Assembly (NCBI GenBank): GCA_027485835.1
Contig: JAIXQG010000002.1
Location: 512,232 to 576,231, forward strand
DNA length: 64,000 nt
DNA from: Alphaproteobacteria bacterium
GTDB lineage: Bacteria; Pseudomonadota; Alphaproteobacteria; UBA2136; UBA6156
Direction: 5' to 3'
The notes beneath the pieces are model-generated. The model had not been told where the DNA came from. It did no database searches and saw only the letters and a program-made list of their open reading frames with translations. The position numbers and the translations under genes are program-made. Shown piece after piece: positions 54,766-63,265 of the stretch (the stretch's first letter is position 1; every line of letters begins with the position of its first letter).

Positions 54766-55731
54766 ATGACGCGCTGGCGCCCTCTTTTGCTGACTTTTGC
54801 TGTTGCTACCTGTGCGGCGGCATCTTCAGGCTGGGCGCAGATGAGCATGCCGACGCCCGGGTTGCCGTTTAAGGCCCAAATGCCGGTGATGCCGCAGGAT
54901 GATGTTCTGCCCGCCACCTTGGATACCCTATACCAGTACCGCGAAGACATTGACCAAGTGTTGGTGGTGGTGGAAATGGGGCAGGGTGCGGATAACCCGC
55001 AATGGCTGATGAGCACGACCCAGCGCGATGTGTTGCTGGACAGCCTGTTACAGTTTATGCCCGAAAAGCCGCAGCCGGAAGACTTGCTGTGGCCCAAGCT
55101 CAAGAAGATGGACCCGAAGTACAAGGGTTTCCGGATTGTGATGCGCACGGTTTGGGGGCGGAACATTGCGCCGATGACGATTTTTGAAGGCAAGGTGAGT
55201 GCCGAGAACGGCGCGACGCTGGCGGCCGATTACGGGCGGCGGATGGAATACTGGATGTTCGGTACTAGCCGTGTGCGTCGTGACCAGATGGTGGGCGCCA
55301 GTGTGCTGCCGGTGATTACCTTTGAGCAATGCCGTTTGCTGGGCCAGCCGATTGTTTACACCCGCCCGCGCCAGTGCCTGCTACCGGATAACAACCTGTT
55401 GCTGGAGACGAGCGAGATGCCGACGTTGCAGTCGGCGCGCATCACGACCTTTGACGAGTGTTTGGTGAATGGTAAGGCGTTGATCTATACTTTCCCGCGC
55501 CGGTGTGTGGCCGCGGGTGGACGCGTATTTACCGAGCCGCCACGTGTGTATGAAATGGGGGGAGCACCGGTTGCCGACGTACCGGTGGGCTTGCAGATGG
55601 GGATGGGGACTTCGGCCACCGACCCGACCCGCCAGATGCAGCTACAAGCCAAGTTGCGCGGTGACCTTGTGCCGAGCCTGCCGAGCAGCAGTTTGGCGGT
55701 GAGCGGGACCGGCACGCCGGTGTCTCAGTAA
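54766..55731 (+). CDS. Exported protein with duplicated Cys motif
   Basis: A 321-residue exported protein with a signal peptide ending at GWAQ. The region after it is helical with conserved-looking Trp (NPQWLMSTTQRDVLLDSLLQ). Then come two tandem copies of a 30-residue unit: TFEQCRLLGQPIVYTRPRQC and TFDECLVNGKALIYTFPRRC. The pattern FxxC...G.xxxYxxPRxC is found in many small secreted proteobacterial proteins and probably makes one disulfide per unit. The tail is disordered. The function is unknown. The next gene follows 10 bases later. Confidence 0.7.
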   Translation: MTRWRPLLLTFAVATCAAASSGWAQMSMPTPGLPFKAQMPVMPQDDVLPATLDTLYQYREDIDQVLVVVEMGQGADNPQWLMSTTQRDVLLDSLLQFMPEKPQPEDLLWPKLKKMDPKYKGFRIVMRTVWGRNIAPMTIFEGKVSAENGATLAADYGRRMEYWMFGTSRVRRDQMVGASVLPVITFEQCRLLGQPIVYTRPRQCLLPDNNLLLETSEMPTLQSARITTFDECLVNGKALIYTFPRRCVAAGGRVFTEPPRVYEMGGAPVADVPVGLQMGMGTSATDPTRQMQLQAKLRGDLVPSLPSSSLAVSGTGTPVSQ

Positions 55732-55741
55732 GAGGTATTCC

Positions 55742-56176
55742 ATGGCCTATTGGTTGTTAAAGAGCGAGCCGTTCAAGTACAGCTGGCAGCAGTTGGTGAA
55801 GGATAAAACTACCAAGTGGGACGGTGTGCGTAACTACCTAGCCCGCAATAACCTGCAGGCGATGCAGGTGGGCGATGAGGCGCTGTTTTACCATTCCAAT
55901 GAGGGATTGGCCTGCGTTGGCATTGCGACGATTGTGAAGACCGCTGAGCCGGATGTGACGGTAGGGCCTGACAAGCTGAACAAGGATGGCAGCAACCCGT
56001 GGGTGGTGGTGACGGTGGCACCGGTGCGGGCGTTTCAGAAACCCGTGACGCTGGAAGCGGTGAAGGCCAACCCCAAGCTGAAGGATATGGCGCTGGTGAC
56101 GAGCATGCGGTTGAGTGTGCAGCCTGTGACCAAGGCGGAGTGGGATGAGATTTTAGGGATGGCGGGGGAGAGGTAA
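55742..56176 (+). CDS. EVE-domain protein
   Basis: A 144-residue protein comprising one EVE (PUA-like) domain. WLLKSEPFKYSWQQL at the start, then WDGVRNYLARNNLQAM, GDEALFYHSNEG and PWVVVTVAPVRAF are the defining blocks of the bacterial thymocyte nuclear protein family. EVE domains bind modified bases in nucleic acids. The conserved Trp and Arg-Asn residues of the pocket are present. It is probably cotranscribed with the preceding secreted-protein gene. Confidence 0.93.
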   Translation: MAYWLLKSEPFKYSWQQLVKDKTTKWDGVRNYLARNNLQAMQVGDEALFYHSNEGLACVGIATIVKTAEPDVTVGPDKLNKDGSNPWVVVTVAPVRAFQKPVTLEAVKANPKLKDMALVTSMRLSVQPVTKAEWDEILGMAGER

Positions 56177-56287
56177 GGCCTTTTGCCAAGCTATGCTTGG
56201 CGGGTCTCCGTTCCTCCCTTCGGAACTGCTCCCTGCTGCGCAGTGAGCTTATGTTCCTCTCGGGTGCTCTGGGATTGCTTTTAGTAC

Positions 56288-56313
56288 GAAGGGAGGGGCG
56301 AACCCCTCCCTTC
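56288..56313 (-). terminator. UUCG-capped hairpin
   Basis: GAAGGGAGGGG and CCCCTCCCTTC are perfect 11-base arms. On the minus strand the loop is TTCG, the especially stable tetraloop. It lies second in line after the yccA-like stop. Confidence 0.6.
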
Positions 56314-56320
56314 AAAACCC

Positions 56321-56350
56321 ACCCCCGCACTCCGTGGAGAATGCGGGGGT
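56321..56350 (-). terminator. Terminator after the BI-1 gene
   Basis: ACCCCCGCA and TGCGGGGGT pair around a 12-base loop that can itself pair; the minus-strand tail is GGGTTTTG. Confidence 0.7.
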
Positions 56351-56374
56351 GCTTTTCATGCACGTTCTTTAGAA

Positions 56375-57079
56375 CTAGCGGCGGTCGCCCATGAGGTGCA
56401 GCAGGCTCGTGAACATGTTGATGAAGTTGATGTACAAGCTGGTGGCCTGCAGGATGGACAGACGCGAGCGGGTCAGCTCGTCGCTGCCGTAGGCGGCGAA
56501 GTTCTCGCGGATGGAGTTCACTTCCCACGCGGTGAGACCGGCAAACAGCGGGATGGCGATGATGTTGAGCACCATAGCCATCGGGCCCATGTTGATGCCG
56601 AACAGGCTGAGGACCAGACCGATCAGGCTGGCACCGACCAGACCCCAGACACCCATGATGAGGAAGGTACCCCAGCTGGAGAGGCTCTTTTTGGTGAAGT
56701 AGCCGTAGGCGGCGGTACCGGCGAACATCACGCTGGCAGTGAAGAACGCGGTGGCGATGGAGCTACCGGTGTAAACCAGTGCCAGCGGCGCGAGGCTGAA
56801 ACCCATCAAGGCCGAAAAACCGGCGAAGACGGCGAGACCACCGGCCGGTTGCAGGCGGAAGATGATGCTTTGCAGCATGAAGGCGGCGCCTAAGATGGCG
56901 ATCAGCCAGACGATTTGGCCTTTCACGGCAATTTGCATGATTGCCGGGTTGGTGGTGGCGAGGTAGGCGACGAGGCCGGAGACGCCAACGCCCCCTGCCA
57001 TATAGTTAAATACTTGCGACATGTGCGCGGATAGGGCGCTATCGCGGCCTGTAGTGCGGCTTAAAATGGGACTGGCCAT
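56375..57079 (-). CDS. Bax inhibitor-1/YccA family membrane protein
   Basis: A 234-residue protein with seven hydrophobic segments. It starts near FNYMAGGVGVSGLVAYLA and includes ALMGFSLAPLALVYTGSSIATAFFTASVMFAG (in two helices) and FGINMGPMAMVLNIIAIPLFAGLTAWE. The C-terminal ATSLYINFINMFTSLLHLMGDRR is the family signature. Members bind the FtsH protease or leak calcium/protons. ATG 57079 has AAGGAG upstream; the longer frame is not supported. Confidence 0.93.
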   Translation of the reverse strand: MASPILSRTTGRDSALSAHMSQVFNYMAGGVGVSGLVAYLATTNPAIMQIAVKGQIVWLIAILGAAFMLQSIIFRLQPAGGLAVFAGFSALMGFSLAPLALVYTGSSIATAFFTASVMFAGTAAYGYFTKKSLSSWGTFLIMGVWGLVGASLIGLVLSLFGINMGPMAMVLNIIAIPLFAGLTAWEVNSIRENFAAYGSDELTRSRLSILQATSLYINFINMFTSLLHLMGDRR

Positions 57080-57216
57080 TGTTTGGTCTTTCTCCTTGGT
57101 TTTACCGGTTCCTGTCACTCTTATGGTTGTTGTGACAAATGGAACTGTTGGGCTCATCATAAAAGGTTGAGTTGGGGGGTCAAGTAAAACACGACATCGC
57201 GTATTATCTTATTCAC

Positions 57217-57343
57217 CGAATTCTACTGGCAGCGGCGCTTTTTCCGCTTTGCTTGATGCTGCGCTCCGCATGTACTGGTTTGTACACTTACGGTGCTCGC
57301 ATCTGCACAAATCGCAAAAATCTCTCGCTACCAGCGAATTCCG
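57217..57343. repeat. Palindromic element, copy B (about 127 bases)
   Basis: The ends are inverted: CGAATTCTACTGGCAGCG on the left; the right end read in reverse is CGGAATTCGCTGGTAGCG. Pairing continues inward to TGTAC-TGGTTT-GTACA at 57271-57285. Centre and arms share long blocks with copy A at 12892-13021, for example the CATGTAC...TTTGTACAC core and the CAGCGAATT/TAGCGAATT end. It is intergenic, between the BI-1 gene start and the end of the phosphohexomutase gene. Confidence 0.65.
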
Positions 57344-57410
57344 AGGCCGAAACAAACGCCCGCCTTGCGGCGGGCGGACGACCAGTTGAACAACTTTAAC
57401 GGGGTTTTGC

Positions 57411-58793
57411 CTAGTGGCCGCCGGCGATGTGGGCGCCGTTGGACTCGATGAGGTGAGTGAGGGAGTCGAGTTGGGCTTGCAGGGCGCTGGCGCTGCGGGC
57501 TTCCACGTTGAGGCGCAGCAGCGGCTCGGTGTTGCTGGCACGGATGTTGGCACGCCAGTCGGGCATCGCGACGCTGACGCCGTCGACATTCGTTACTTCG
57601 CCGTCGGTGGGCAGGGCGGCCTTGATCATCTCGAGGAAGTCCTTGGCCGGAACCGGAGTTTGGAAGTTGATTTCTTCCGAGGCCGGGGTGGTCAGCGCGC
57701 GGTCGGTGATGGCTTGGGCCAGCGTTTGGTTCTTTTGGCCGAGGTATTGCAGCGTGAGCAGCCACGGCAGCATGCCGGTGTCGCAGAAGAAGAAGTCGCG
57801 GAAGTAGAAGTGACCGGAGACCTCACCTGCAAACGGTGCGTTGTGCTGGCGCATGGCGGGCTTGATGTTGCTGTGGCCGACCTTGGCGATGACGGGGGTA
57901 CCGCCTGCGGCGCGTACGCTGGTTTCGGTATCCCAGTACAGGCGGGGGTCGTGGACAATCGTGCTGCCGGGGTATTTGGCCAGCATGCTCTGGGCCAGAA
58001 GGCCGGAGAGGTAGTAGTTGCTGACGAAGGCGCCGGTGTTGTCGTAGAGGAAGCAGCGGTCGAAGTCTCCATCCCACGCGATGCCCAATGCGGCGCCGTG
58101 TTCCTTTACGGCTTCGATCGTGCTGACACGGTTTTCCGGCAGCAGCGGGTTGGGGATGCCGTTAGGGAAGGTGCCATCCGGCGCATGGTGCAGGCGGATG
58201 ACGTTGAGTTGCGGCAGGTGCTTGAGAATCGCGTCGGCGGTGGGGCCAGCGGCGCCGTTACCGGCGTTGACGACGATGGTTTGGGCCGGAATGCTGTCGA
58301 TATCGATGAATTGCAGCAAGTGCTTCACGTAGTCGTCGCGGAAGGAGACGGTGGGGACTTCCGGGAAGGTGTCCGGTGCGCCACTGCTCATATTGGCGCG
58401 GGTGAACTCTTCGACCGGGCCGAGGTCGTCGGTGGGGCTGAAGGGCAGGCCGCCGCGTTTGACGAACTTCATGCCGTTGTATTCCATCGGGTTGTGGCTG
58501 GCGGTCACCATGATGCCGATATCGGCGTTACCGGCGCCAGCGGCGTGGTAGACTTCTTCGGTACCGCAGAGGCCCAAGGAGCGGCATTGCACACCTTCGG
58601 CCGCAAGGCCGGCGGCGACGGCACGGAGGAGGTCCGGCGAGCTCAGGCGGCTGTCCATACCCAGAATCGCGGTTTTGGCACCAGTGGTGCCAGCGAGGCC
58701 GCGGCCGATGTGGTAGGCCATGGTCGGGTTGAGTTCGGTCGGCATTTTGCCGCGGATGTCGTAGGCCTTAAAGGCAGAGAGTTTGGTTTCCAT
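57411..58793 (-). CDS. Phosphomannomutase/phosphoglucomutase
   Basis: A 460-residue alpha-D-phosphohexomutase (ManB/AlgC type) interconverting 6- and 1-phosphates of mannose or glucose for sugar-nucleotide synthesis. FKAYDIRGKMP is the N-terminal signature. Catalytic phosphoserine in TASHNPMEYNGMK, Mg loop DGDFDRC, sugar-binding GEVSGHFYF and phosphate-binding RASNTEPLLR are all present in order. AGGGG precedes ATG 58793. GEVSGHxxF rather than a glucosamine signature argues against GlmM. Confidence 0.94.
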   Translation of the reverse strand: METKLSAFKAYDIRGKMPTELNPTMAYHIGRGLAGTTGAKTAILGMDSRLSSPDLLRAVAAGLAAEGVQCRSLGLCGTEEVYHAAGAGNADIGIMVTASHNPMEYNGMKFVKRGGLPFSPTDDLGPVEEFTRANMSSGAPDTFPEVPTVSFRDDYVKHLLQFIDIDSIPAQTIVVNAGNGAAGPTADAILKHLPQLNVIRLHHAPDGTFPNGIPNPLLPENRVSTIEAVKEHGAALGIAWDGDFDRCFLYDNTGAFVSNYYLSGLLAQSMLAKYPGSTIVHDPRLYWDTETSVRAAGGTPVIAKVGHSNIKPAMRQHNAPFAGEVSGHFYFRDFFFCDTGMLPWLLTLQYLGQKNQTLAQAITDRALTTPASEEINFQTPVPAKDFLEMIKAALPTDGEVTNVDGVSVAMPDWRANIRASNTEPLLRLNVEARSASALQAQLDSLTHLIESNGAHIAGGH

Positions 58794-58884
58794 GACCCCT
58801 GTATTAAGGGGGCTTGTGGGAATTTGCAAGGGCTGCGCCTTACAATTTGAATACAATATTTACATAAGACCGGTTTTGAAGGGA

Positions 58885-58910
58885 AAAACGCCTCTGGAGA
58901 GGCCCTTTTT
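58885..58910 (-). terminator. Terminator after the putative anti-sigma gene
   Basis: GCCTC and GAGGC pair around TGGA with A5 and T5 on the two sides, a bidirectional layout. Confidence 0.75.
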
Positions 58911-58930
58911 CAGGATAAGGCCGAGAGGCT

Positions 58931-59251
58931 TTAGGCGCCGAGGCTGTCGTAGAGGATCATATCGCTGAGCTCGGGGCTTGAGGTGGCATCGAGCGATGCG
59001 GTGACCGTGCTGGTGGTGTCGTTCGGTGCCAGCATGAAGGCTAATACGACCGTAGCGGCCATAGCGGCCAGGCCGCCGCTGTAGGCCATGTTTTGGAACG
59101 CGTTACGGCGCGGGAAGGCGATGACCTTGCCGGTTGGGGCGGTGGGTTGCTCTTGCGTATGGCTGATGGCGATATCGATCATCGCCTCGAGTTTGGCGGA
59201 GCTGAGCGCTTGGAAGGTGGCTTCGGGCAGGAGAGGGGCTTGCGGTTTCAT
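58931..59251 (-). CDS. Putative membrane anti-sigma factor
   Basis: A 106-residue protein with a cytoplasmic N-terminal half (helical, ATFQALSSAKLEAMIDIAIS), one membrane helix (about 57-74, YSGGLAAMAATVVLAFML) and a short outer tail. The gene starts 16 bases after the ECF sigma gene, which is where anti-sigma factors are encoded. No zinc-binding HxxxCxxC motif is present, so it would not be a classical ZAS protein. The role rests on context. Confidence 0.55.
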   Translation of the reverse strand: MKPQAPLLPEATFQALSSAKLEAMIDIAISHTQEQPTAPTGKVIAFPRRNAFQNMAYSGGLAAMAATVVLAFMLAPNDTTSTVTASLDATSSPELSDMILYDSLGA

Positions 59252-59267
59252 GATTCGGTCTCCGTGG

Positions 59268-59837
59268 TTAATGAACAGTGGGGCTTAAGTGGGCGGGAAG
59301 AAGCTCGGCCAGCGATTTACGGGCGCGGACGAGCAGACTTTCCACCGCTTTCTCGGTGGTGCCGAGCGCCGTGGCGATGTCTTGCGCGCGGTACTCGTGG
59401 AAGTAGGCGAGTGTGACGGCCTGTTGTTGGCGCTCCGGCAACTGGGCCATGGCGCCGAGCAGCAGGGTGCGCGTCTGCTTTTGCACAATGCCATCGGTGA
59501 CCGTTTCCGGTTCTGGTATCTCCATCGCGGTGTCATCCAGCGACGTGGTGGCGTGGCTGCGGCGGTGGTGATCCATAGCGATGGTATAAACCAAACGGCT
59601 GGCAAAGGCCGAAACCGAGCCGCCGGATTGCCACTTGGGCGCTTGTTGCCAGAGCTTGATCAGGGCTTCCTGCGTAATATCCTCGGCCTGTGCGGCGTTA
59701 CCGCCGACCAGCCGTGCCGCCAGCCCGTGCATGCGGGGGCCCAAGCTTCTGGCCAGCTGGCGGAAGGCGCTTTGGCTTCCGCCTGCGGTTTGCTCCATCA
59801 GCGCCGTGAGTTCGGCGTTCTTATCGTGGGTGTTCAT
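59268..59837 (-). CDS. ECF-type RNA polymerase sigma factor
   Basis: A 189-residue group IV sigma factor. Region 2 (about 18-90) has QAEDITQEALIKLWQQAPKW, the core-binding and -10 reading part. Region 4 (about 125-180) has LPERQQQAVTLAYFHEYRAQDIATALGTTEKAVESLLVRARKSL (read in two blocks), the -35 reading helix-turn-helix. It lies between an EF-hand protein gene (upstream) and the putative anti-sigma gene. The pattern suggests an envelope or ion stress response. Confidence 0.93.
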   Translation of the reverse strand: MNTHDKNAELTALMEQTAGGSQSAFRQLARSLGPRMHGLAARLVGGNAAQAEDITQEALIKLWQQAPKWQSGGSVSAFASRLVYTIAMDHHRRSHATTSLDDTAMEIPEPETVTDGIVQKQTRTLLLGAMAQLPERQQQAVTLAYFHEYRAQDIATALGTTEKAVESLLVRARKSLAELLPAHLSPTVH

Positions 59838-59855
59838 GGGAGCTATGGATTTTGC

Positions 59856-60263
59856 TTATTTGGCAGCGTCCGGTGCGGCATTGGCGGCAGCGCGTTCGGC
59901 TTCAAAGCGGGCCTTCATCTTCTCCTTCATCAGTTTGCGGCCCTGCTCCATTTCGTCGCGGGTCAGCTTGCCGTCCTTGTCGGTGTCGGCGGTGGTGAAG
60001 AATTCGTCCATGCGGGCGGTTTGCTTGGCGATCATTTCGTCTTTGGTAACGAAACCGTCCTTGTTAGCGTCGCCCATGGCGAAGAAGTCGGGGCGTTTGC
60101 GGTCTTTGTCGCCGTGCGGTCCGTGCCCGTCGAAGCCGCGCTCATACCCGGGGCGGTCGTGGTGACGCGGACCCTTGTGCAGCACGCCTTGCAGGGCGAG
60201 GCCGAGGGTGGTGGAGGCAAAGAGGATGCTGGTGGCCAGCAGGAACATTTCGCGGTTGGTCAT
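59856..60263 (-). CDS. Membrane-anchored EF-hand protein
   Basis: A 135-residue protein with an N-terminal hydrophobic segment (MFLLATSILFASTTLGLAL), a His/Asp/Gly-rich stretch (about 30-55) and two EF-hand loops: DANKDGFVTKDE and DTDKDGKLTRDE. Both have the Asp/Asn and Glu positions for calcium. The C-terminus is Ala/Lys-rich. It is probably periplasmic. ATG 60263 has GGAG upstream; ATGs at 60293 and 60290 are possible. The stop lies 18 bases before the sigma gene start. Confidence 0.8.
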   Translation of the reverse strand: MTNREMFLLATSILFASTTLGLALQGVLHKGPRHHDRPGYERGFDGHGPHGDKDRKRPDFFAMGDANKDGFVTKDEMIAKQTARMDEFFTTADTDKDGKLTRDEMEQGRKLMKEKMKARFEAERAAANAAPDAAK

Positions 60264-60385
60264 GGTAGGGGTTACTCCGTTTCGTTTCATCATGAGGCGG
60301 TTTTTGGTGCCTTGTCACTGTCTTAAACGGGGTGGGGGAGGTTTTCCCTGCGGTGTTAGTGATTTTTTGTGGGGAGATAAGAGAA

Positions 60386-60461
60386 TGGTGCTGGAGAAGT
60401 GACTCGAACACTCGACCTACGCATTACGAATGCGCCGCTCTACCAACTGAGCTACACCAGC
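60386..60461 (-). tRNA. tRNA-Thr (anticodon CGT)
   Basis: On the minus strand the acceptor GCTGGTG pairs with CTCCAGC (one T-T mismatch). The D arm is GCTC-AGTTGGTA-GAGC. The anticodon arm GCGCA/TGCGT holds the loop TTCGTAA, giving anticodon CGT, which reads ACG (Thr). The T arm has TTCGAGT. The discriminator A and an encoded CCA end the gene at 60386. Total 76 bases. Confidence 0.93.
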
Positions 60462-60798
60462 ACTGGCTGCGGTTTTAGGGGAGGGGGCGGGCAACGTCAA
60501 GACATGTGTGCCGTTTTTGGCAGTTGGAGGAAGTCTGTGCCTTTCAAATTAGCAGATATGAGTAAGTGCTTACTTAAATGTGGCTTGTGTGCGACAGGGG
60601 GTGCTGAAAGCTTGGGCAGGACAGGCTTTGCGAGGCCCGTACCCATGGCCTTGGCACCCCTTTTGCGGCCATACTGGTAGGTGAGAACGAGCCCGCTGGT
60701 GACAGGGGCTTTGTGGAAACCCCTTTGCTATCTGGCAGGTTGGTATCGCTGCAGGATACACGCCGTACAGATGTGGGAAATGCAGGAGATTTTGATTT
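60462..60798. other. Gene-free gap between tRNA-Thr and ftsK
   Basis: About 337 bases without a credible gene. It should contain the ftsK promoter (reading right) and the tRNA promoter (reading left). I see no strong hairpin or repeat. Confidence 0.4.
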
Positions 60799-63192
60799 AT
60801 GGCCGCACCGTCCAACCGTTCGTCTAGCCGCCCCAGCAATGCGTTGGGGCGTGGTTCGGTCCGTGCACCGCAGGGCGCGCGCCAAGCCGTGCGCCGCAGC
60901 CTGATTGCCGAGCGTTTTGCCGAAGGTGTGGGTGTGTTGCTGGTGGTGGGGGCGGCGTACCTGCTGCTGTCGCTGGTGACCTTTGCACCGACGGACCCGA
61001 GTTTCAGTTACTCCGGCCCCGGTGGCGCGGTACTGAACTGGGGTGGCAAGGTGGGGGCTTACCTTTCTGACGTGTTACTGACGACGTTTGGCCTTGGCGC
61101 GTTTGTGTGGGTAGGCTGGTTGTGCTTCCATGCCTACAATTTACTGACCCACCGCGAGGACAGCCCGAGCTTTAGCCTGCAGATTGTGACCTTGCCAATG
61201 ATGCTGCTGAGCCTTGGCGTGTTGCTATACGTGTTTGACCCCCTGCCGGGCTGGCCGAACATGCAGCGCGGTATTGCCGATGTGGCGGAAGTGGGTGCGG
61301 CGGGCATTGGTGGTGGCGGGTTATTGGGGAAATTGATGTCGAGCCTTGTGCTGCCGTTGCTGGGGACCGTGGGCGGTACCATGCTTATGGGGGCCGTGTT
61401 AGCGCTGAGTATTTTGTGGTTCACCGGTTGGACTTTGGCCGATGTGCGCGCGACCTGTGTGTGGCTGTACAAGGTGGGCTGTATTCTGGGCACTCAATTG
61501 ATGCGCTGGGCGGCCCGCCTGCGTGCGGCCGTGCCGGAGCAGTTTGATTTGCCGCTAAGCCACCCCGTGCCGAAGCGTCCGCGCCCTGTGGTGGTGCGCG
61601 ATGAGGACGCGCCGCGCCCCGCCCGCCGCGAGCATGCGGTGGTACAGGCCAGCTTGCCGCTGGCTGAAGATGGCGACTTTAGCCTGCCGCCCCTCGACCT
61701 ATTGAACCCGCCGAAACCCCGCAAAGGTGGTGAGAGCGAGCAGGCGCTGGAGCAAAATGCGCGCCGGATTGAAGCGGAACTGCGCAACTTTAACGTGGAA
61801 GGCACCGTGACGAACATCCGCCCCGGGCCGGTGATTACCATTTACGAGCTGGAGCCTGCCGCCGGTGTGAAGACCAGCCAGATTTTGAACCTGCAGGATG
61901 ACCTTGCGCGGGCGATGAGCGCGCTGAGTATCCGCATCACCACCATTCCGGGCAAGAACGTGCTGGGGATTGAAGTGCCGAACCGCGAACGTCAGTTCCT
62001 TGGCCTGAAAGAGTTGCTGGATACTGATGAATTTGAACACGATGCCGGTGGCCTTGTGGTGGCACTGGGTGTGGATACGACCGGCCAGCCGGTGTATGCC
62101 GACATCGCCAAGATGCCGCACAGCCTGATTGCGGGGACGACGGGTTCGGGGAAATCGGTGGCGATCAATGCGTTTATCTTGAGCCTGCTGTACCGCCTGA
62201 CGCCGGACCAGCTGCGCTTTGTGATGATCGACCCGAAGATGCTGGAGTTGAGCATTTACAATGATATTCCGCACTTGCTGACCCCTGTGATTACTGACCC
62301 GAACAAGGCTGCGGCGGCGTTGAACTGGGTGGTGAAGGAAATGGAAAACCGCTACCGGTTGATGAGCGAGATTGGTGTGAAGAACATCATTGGTTTTAAT
62401 GAAAAGTTTGCGACCATGCAGGCCGAAGGCAAGGTGCCGACTAAGCTGGTGCAGGTGGGTTTTGACCTGAACACCGGCCAGCCGCGCCATGAAGAGCAGC
62501 CGCTGGCGACCAAGCCGATGCCCTACATTGTAGTGGTGATTGACGAGCTGGCCGACCTGATGATGGTTGCCGGTAAGGCCGTGGAATTTAGCATTGCACG
62601 TTTGACCCAGATGGCGCGGGCGAGTGGGATTCACCTACTGGTGGCCACCCAGCGCCCGAGCGTGGACGTTGTGACCGGGCTTATTAAAGCCAATATCCCG
62701 ACGCGTATTTCGTTCAGTGTGGCCAGTAAGATTGACAGCCGCACGGTGCTGGACAGCATGGGTGCCGAAGCCTTGCTGGGCAAGGGGGACATGCTGCACT
62801 TGGCAAATGGTTCCAATAACCTGCAACGCTGCCATGGCGCCTTTGTGAGTGAGGATGAGTGTACTAAGGTGGCGCAATACCTGAAGAGCCAGGCCGAGCC
62901 GAGCTACGTGGAAGACGTGTTCAAGGCCGGTGCCGCACTGGTGCCCGGTAGCAAGGAAGCCAAGGCTGCGGCCGCTGCGGGCGACGAGGGTGAGGATGGC
63001 GAAGAAGGCGATCTGTATGGTCAGGCCGTGGATATTATCTCCCGCGAGAACAAGGCCAGCACCAGCTTTTTGCAGCGCAGCCTGAAGATTGGTTATAACC
63101 GTGCCGCGGACCTGATTGACCGGATGGAGAGTGAGGGGTTGATTTCGGCGCCGAATCATGTTGGTAAACGAGAAGTCTTGGCACGTCGTTGA
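60799..63192 (+). CDS. ftsK: DNA translocase FtsK
   Basis: A 797-residue divisome protein that pumps DNA at the septum. Four membrane helices occupy about residues 40-220. A short Arg/Pro-rich linker follows, then the alpha-beta motor with Walker A GTTGSGKSVAIN and Walker B YIVVVIDELADLMM. The C-terminal gamma winged helix (STSFLQRSLKIGYNRAADLIDRM) reads KOPS. An acidic linker (DEGEDGEEGD) precedes gamma. AGGAG supports ATG 60799. The linker is much shorter than in E. coli, as usual in alphaproteobacteria. Confidence 0.97.
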   Translation: MAAPSNRSSSRPSNALGRGSVRAPQGARQAVRRSLIAERFAEGVGVLLVVGAAYLLLSLVTFAPTDPSFSYSGPGGAVLNWGGKVGAYLSDVLLTTFGLGAFVWVGWLCFHAYNLLTHREDSPSFSLQIVTLPMMLLSLGVLLYVFDPLPGWPNMQRGIADVAEVGAAGIGGGGLLGKLMSSLVLPLLGTVGGTMLMGAVLALSILWFTGWTLADVRATCVWLYKVGCILGTQLMRWAARLRAAVPEQFDLPLSHPVPKRPRPVVVRDEDAPRPARREHAVVQASLPLAEDGDFSLPPLDLLNPPKPRKGGESEQALEQNARRIEAELRNFNVEGTVTNIRPGPVITIYELEPAAGVKTSQILNLQDDLARAMSALSIRITTIPGKNVLGIEVPNRERQFLGLKELLDTDEFEHDAGGLVVALGVDTTGQPVYADIAKMPHSLIAGTTGSGKSVAINAFILSLLYRLTPDQLRFVMIDPKMLELSIYNDIPHLLTPVITDPNKAAAALNWVVKEMENRYRLMSEIGVKNIIGFNEKFATMQAEGKVPTKLVQVGFDLNTGQPRHEEQPLATKPMPYIVVVIDELADLMMVAGKAVEFSIARLTQMARASGIHLLVATQRPSVDVVTGLIKANIPTRISFSVASKIDSRTVLDSMGAEALLGKGDMLHLANGSNNLQRCHGAFVSEDECTKVAQYLKSQAEPSYVEDVFKAGAALVPGSKEAKAAAAAGDEGEDGEEGDLYGQAVDIISRENKASTSFLQRSLKIGYNRAADLIDRMESEGLISAPNHVGKREVLARR

Positions 63193-63214
63193 TGTGAACA
63201 TCTCTCATACAACA

Positions 63215-63245
63215 AAACCCTGCTGATGAGGCAGGGTTTGTCATT
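63215..63245 (+). terminator. Terminator after ftsK
   Basis: AAACCCTGC and GCAGGGTTT are perfect arms around TGATGAG, with TTTT a few bases beyond. Confidence 0.8.
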
Positions 63246-63265
63246 TTATTGAGTGGGCCAAGGGC

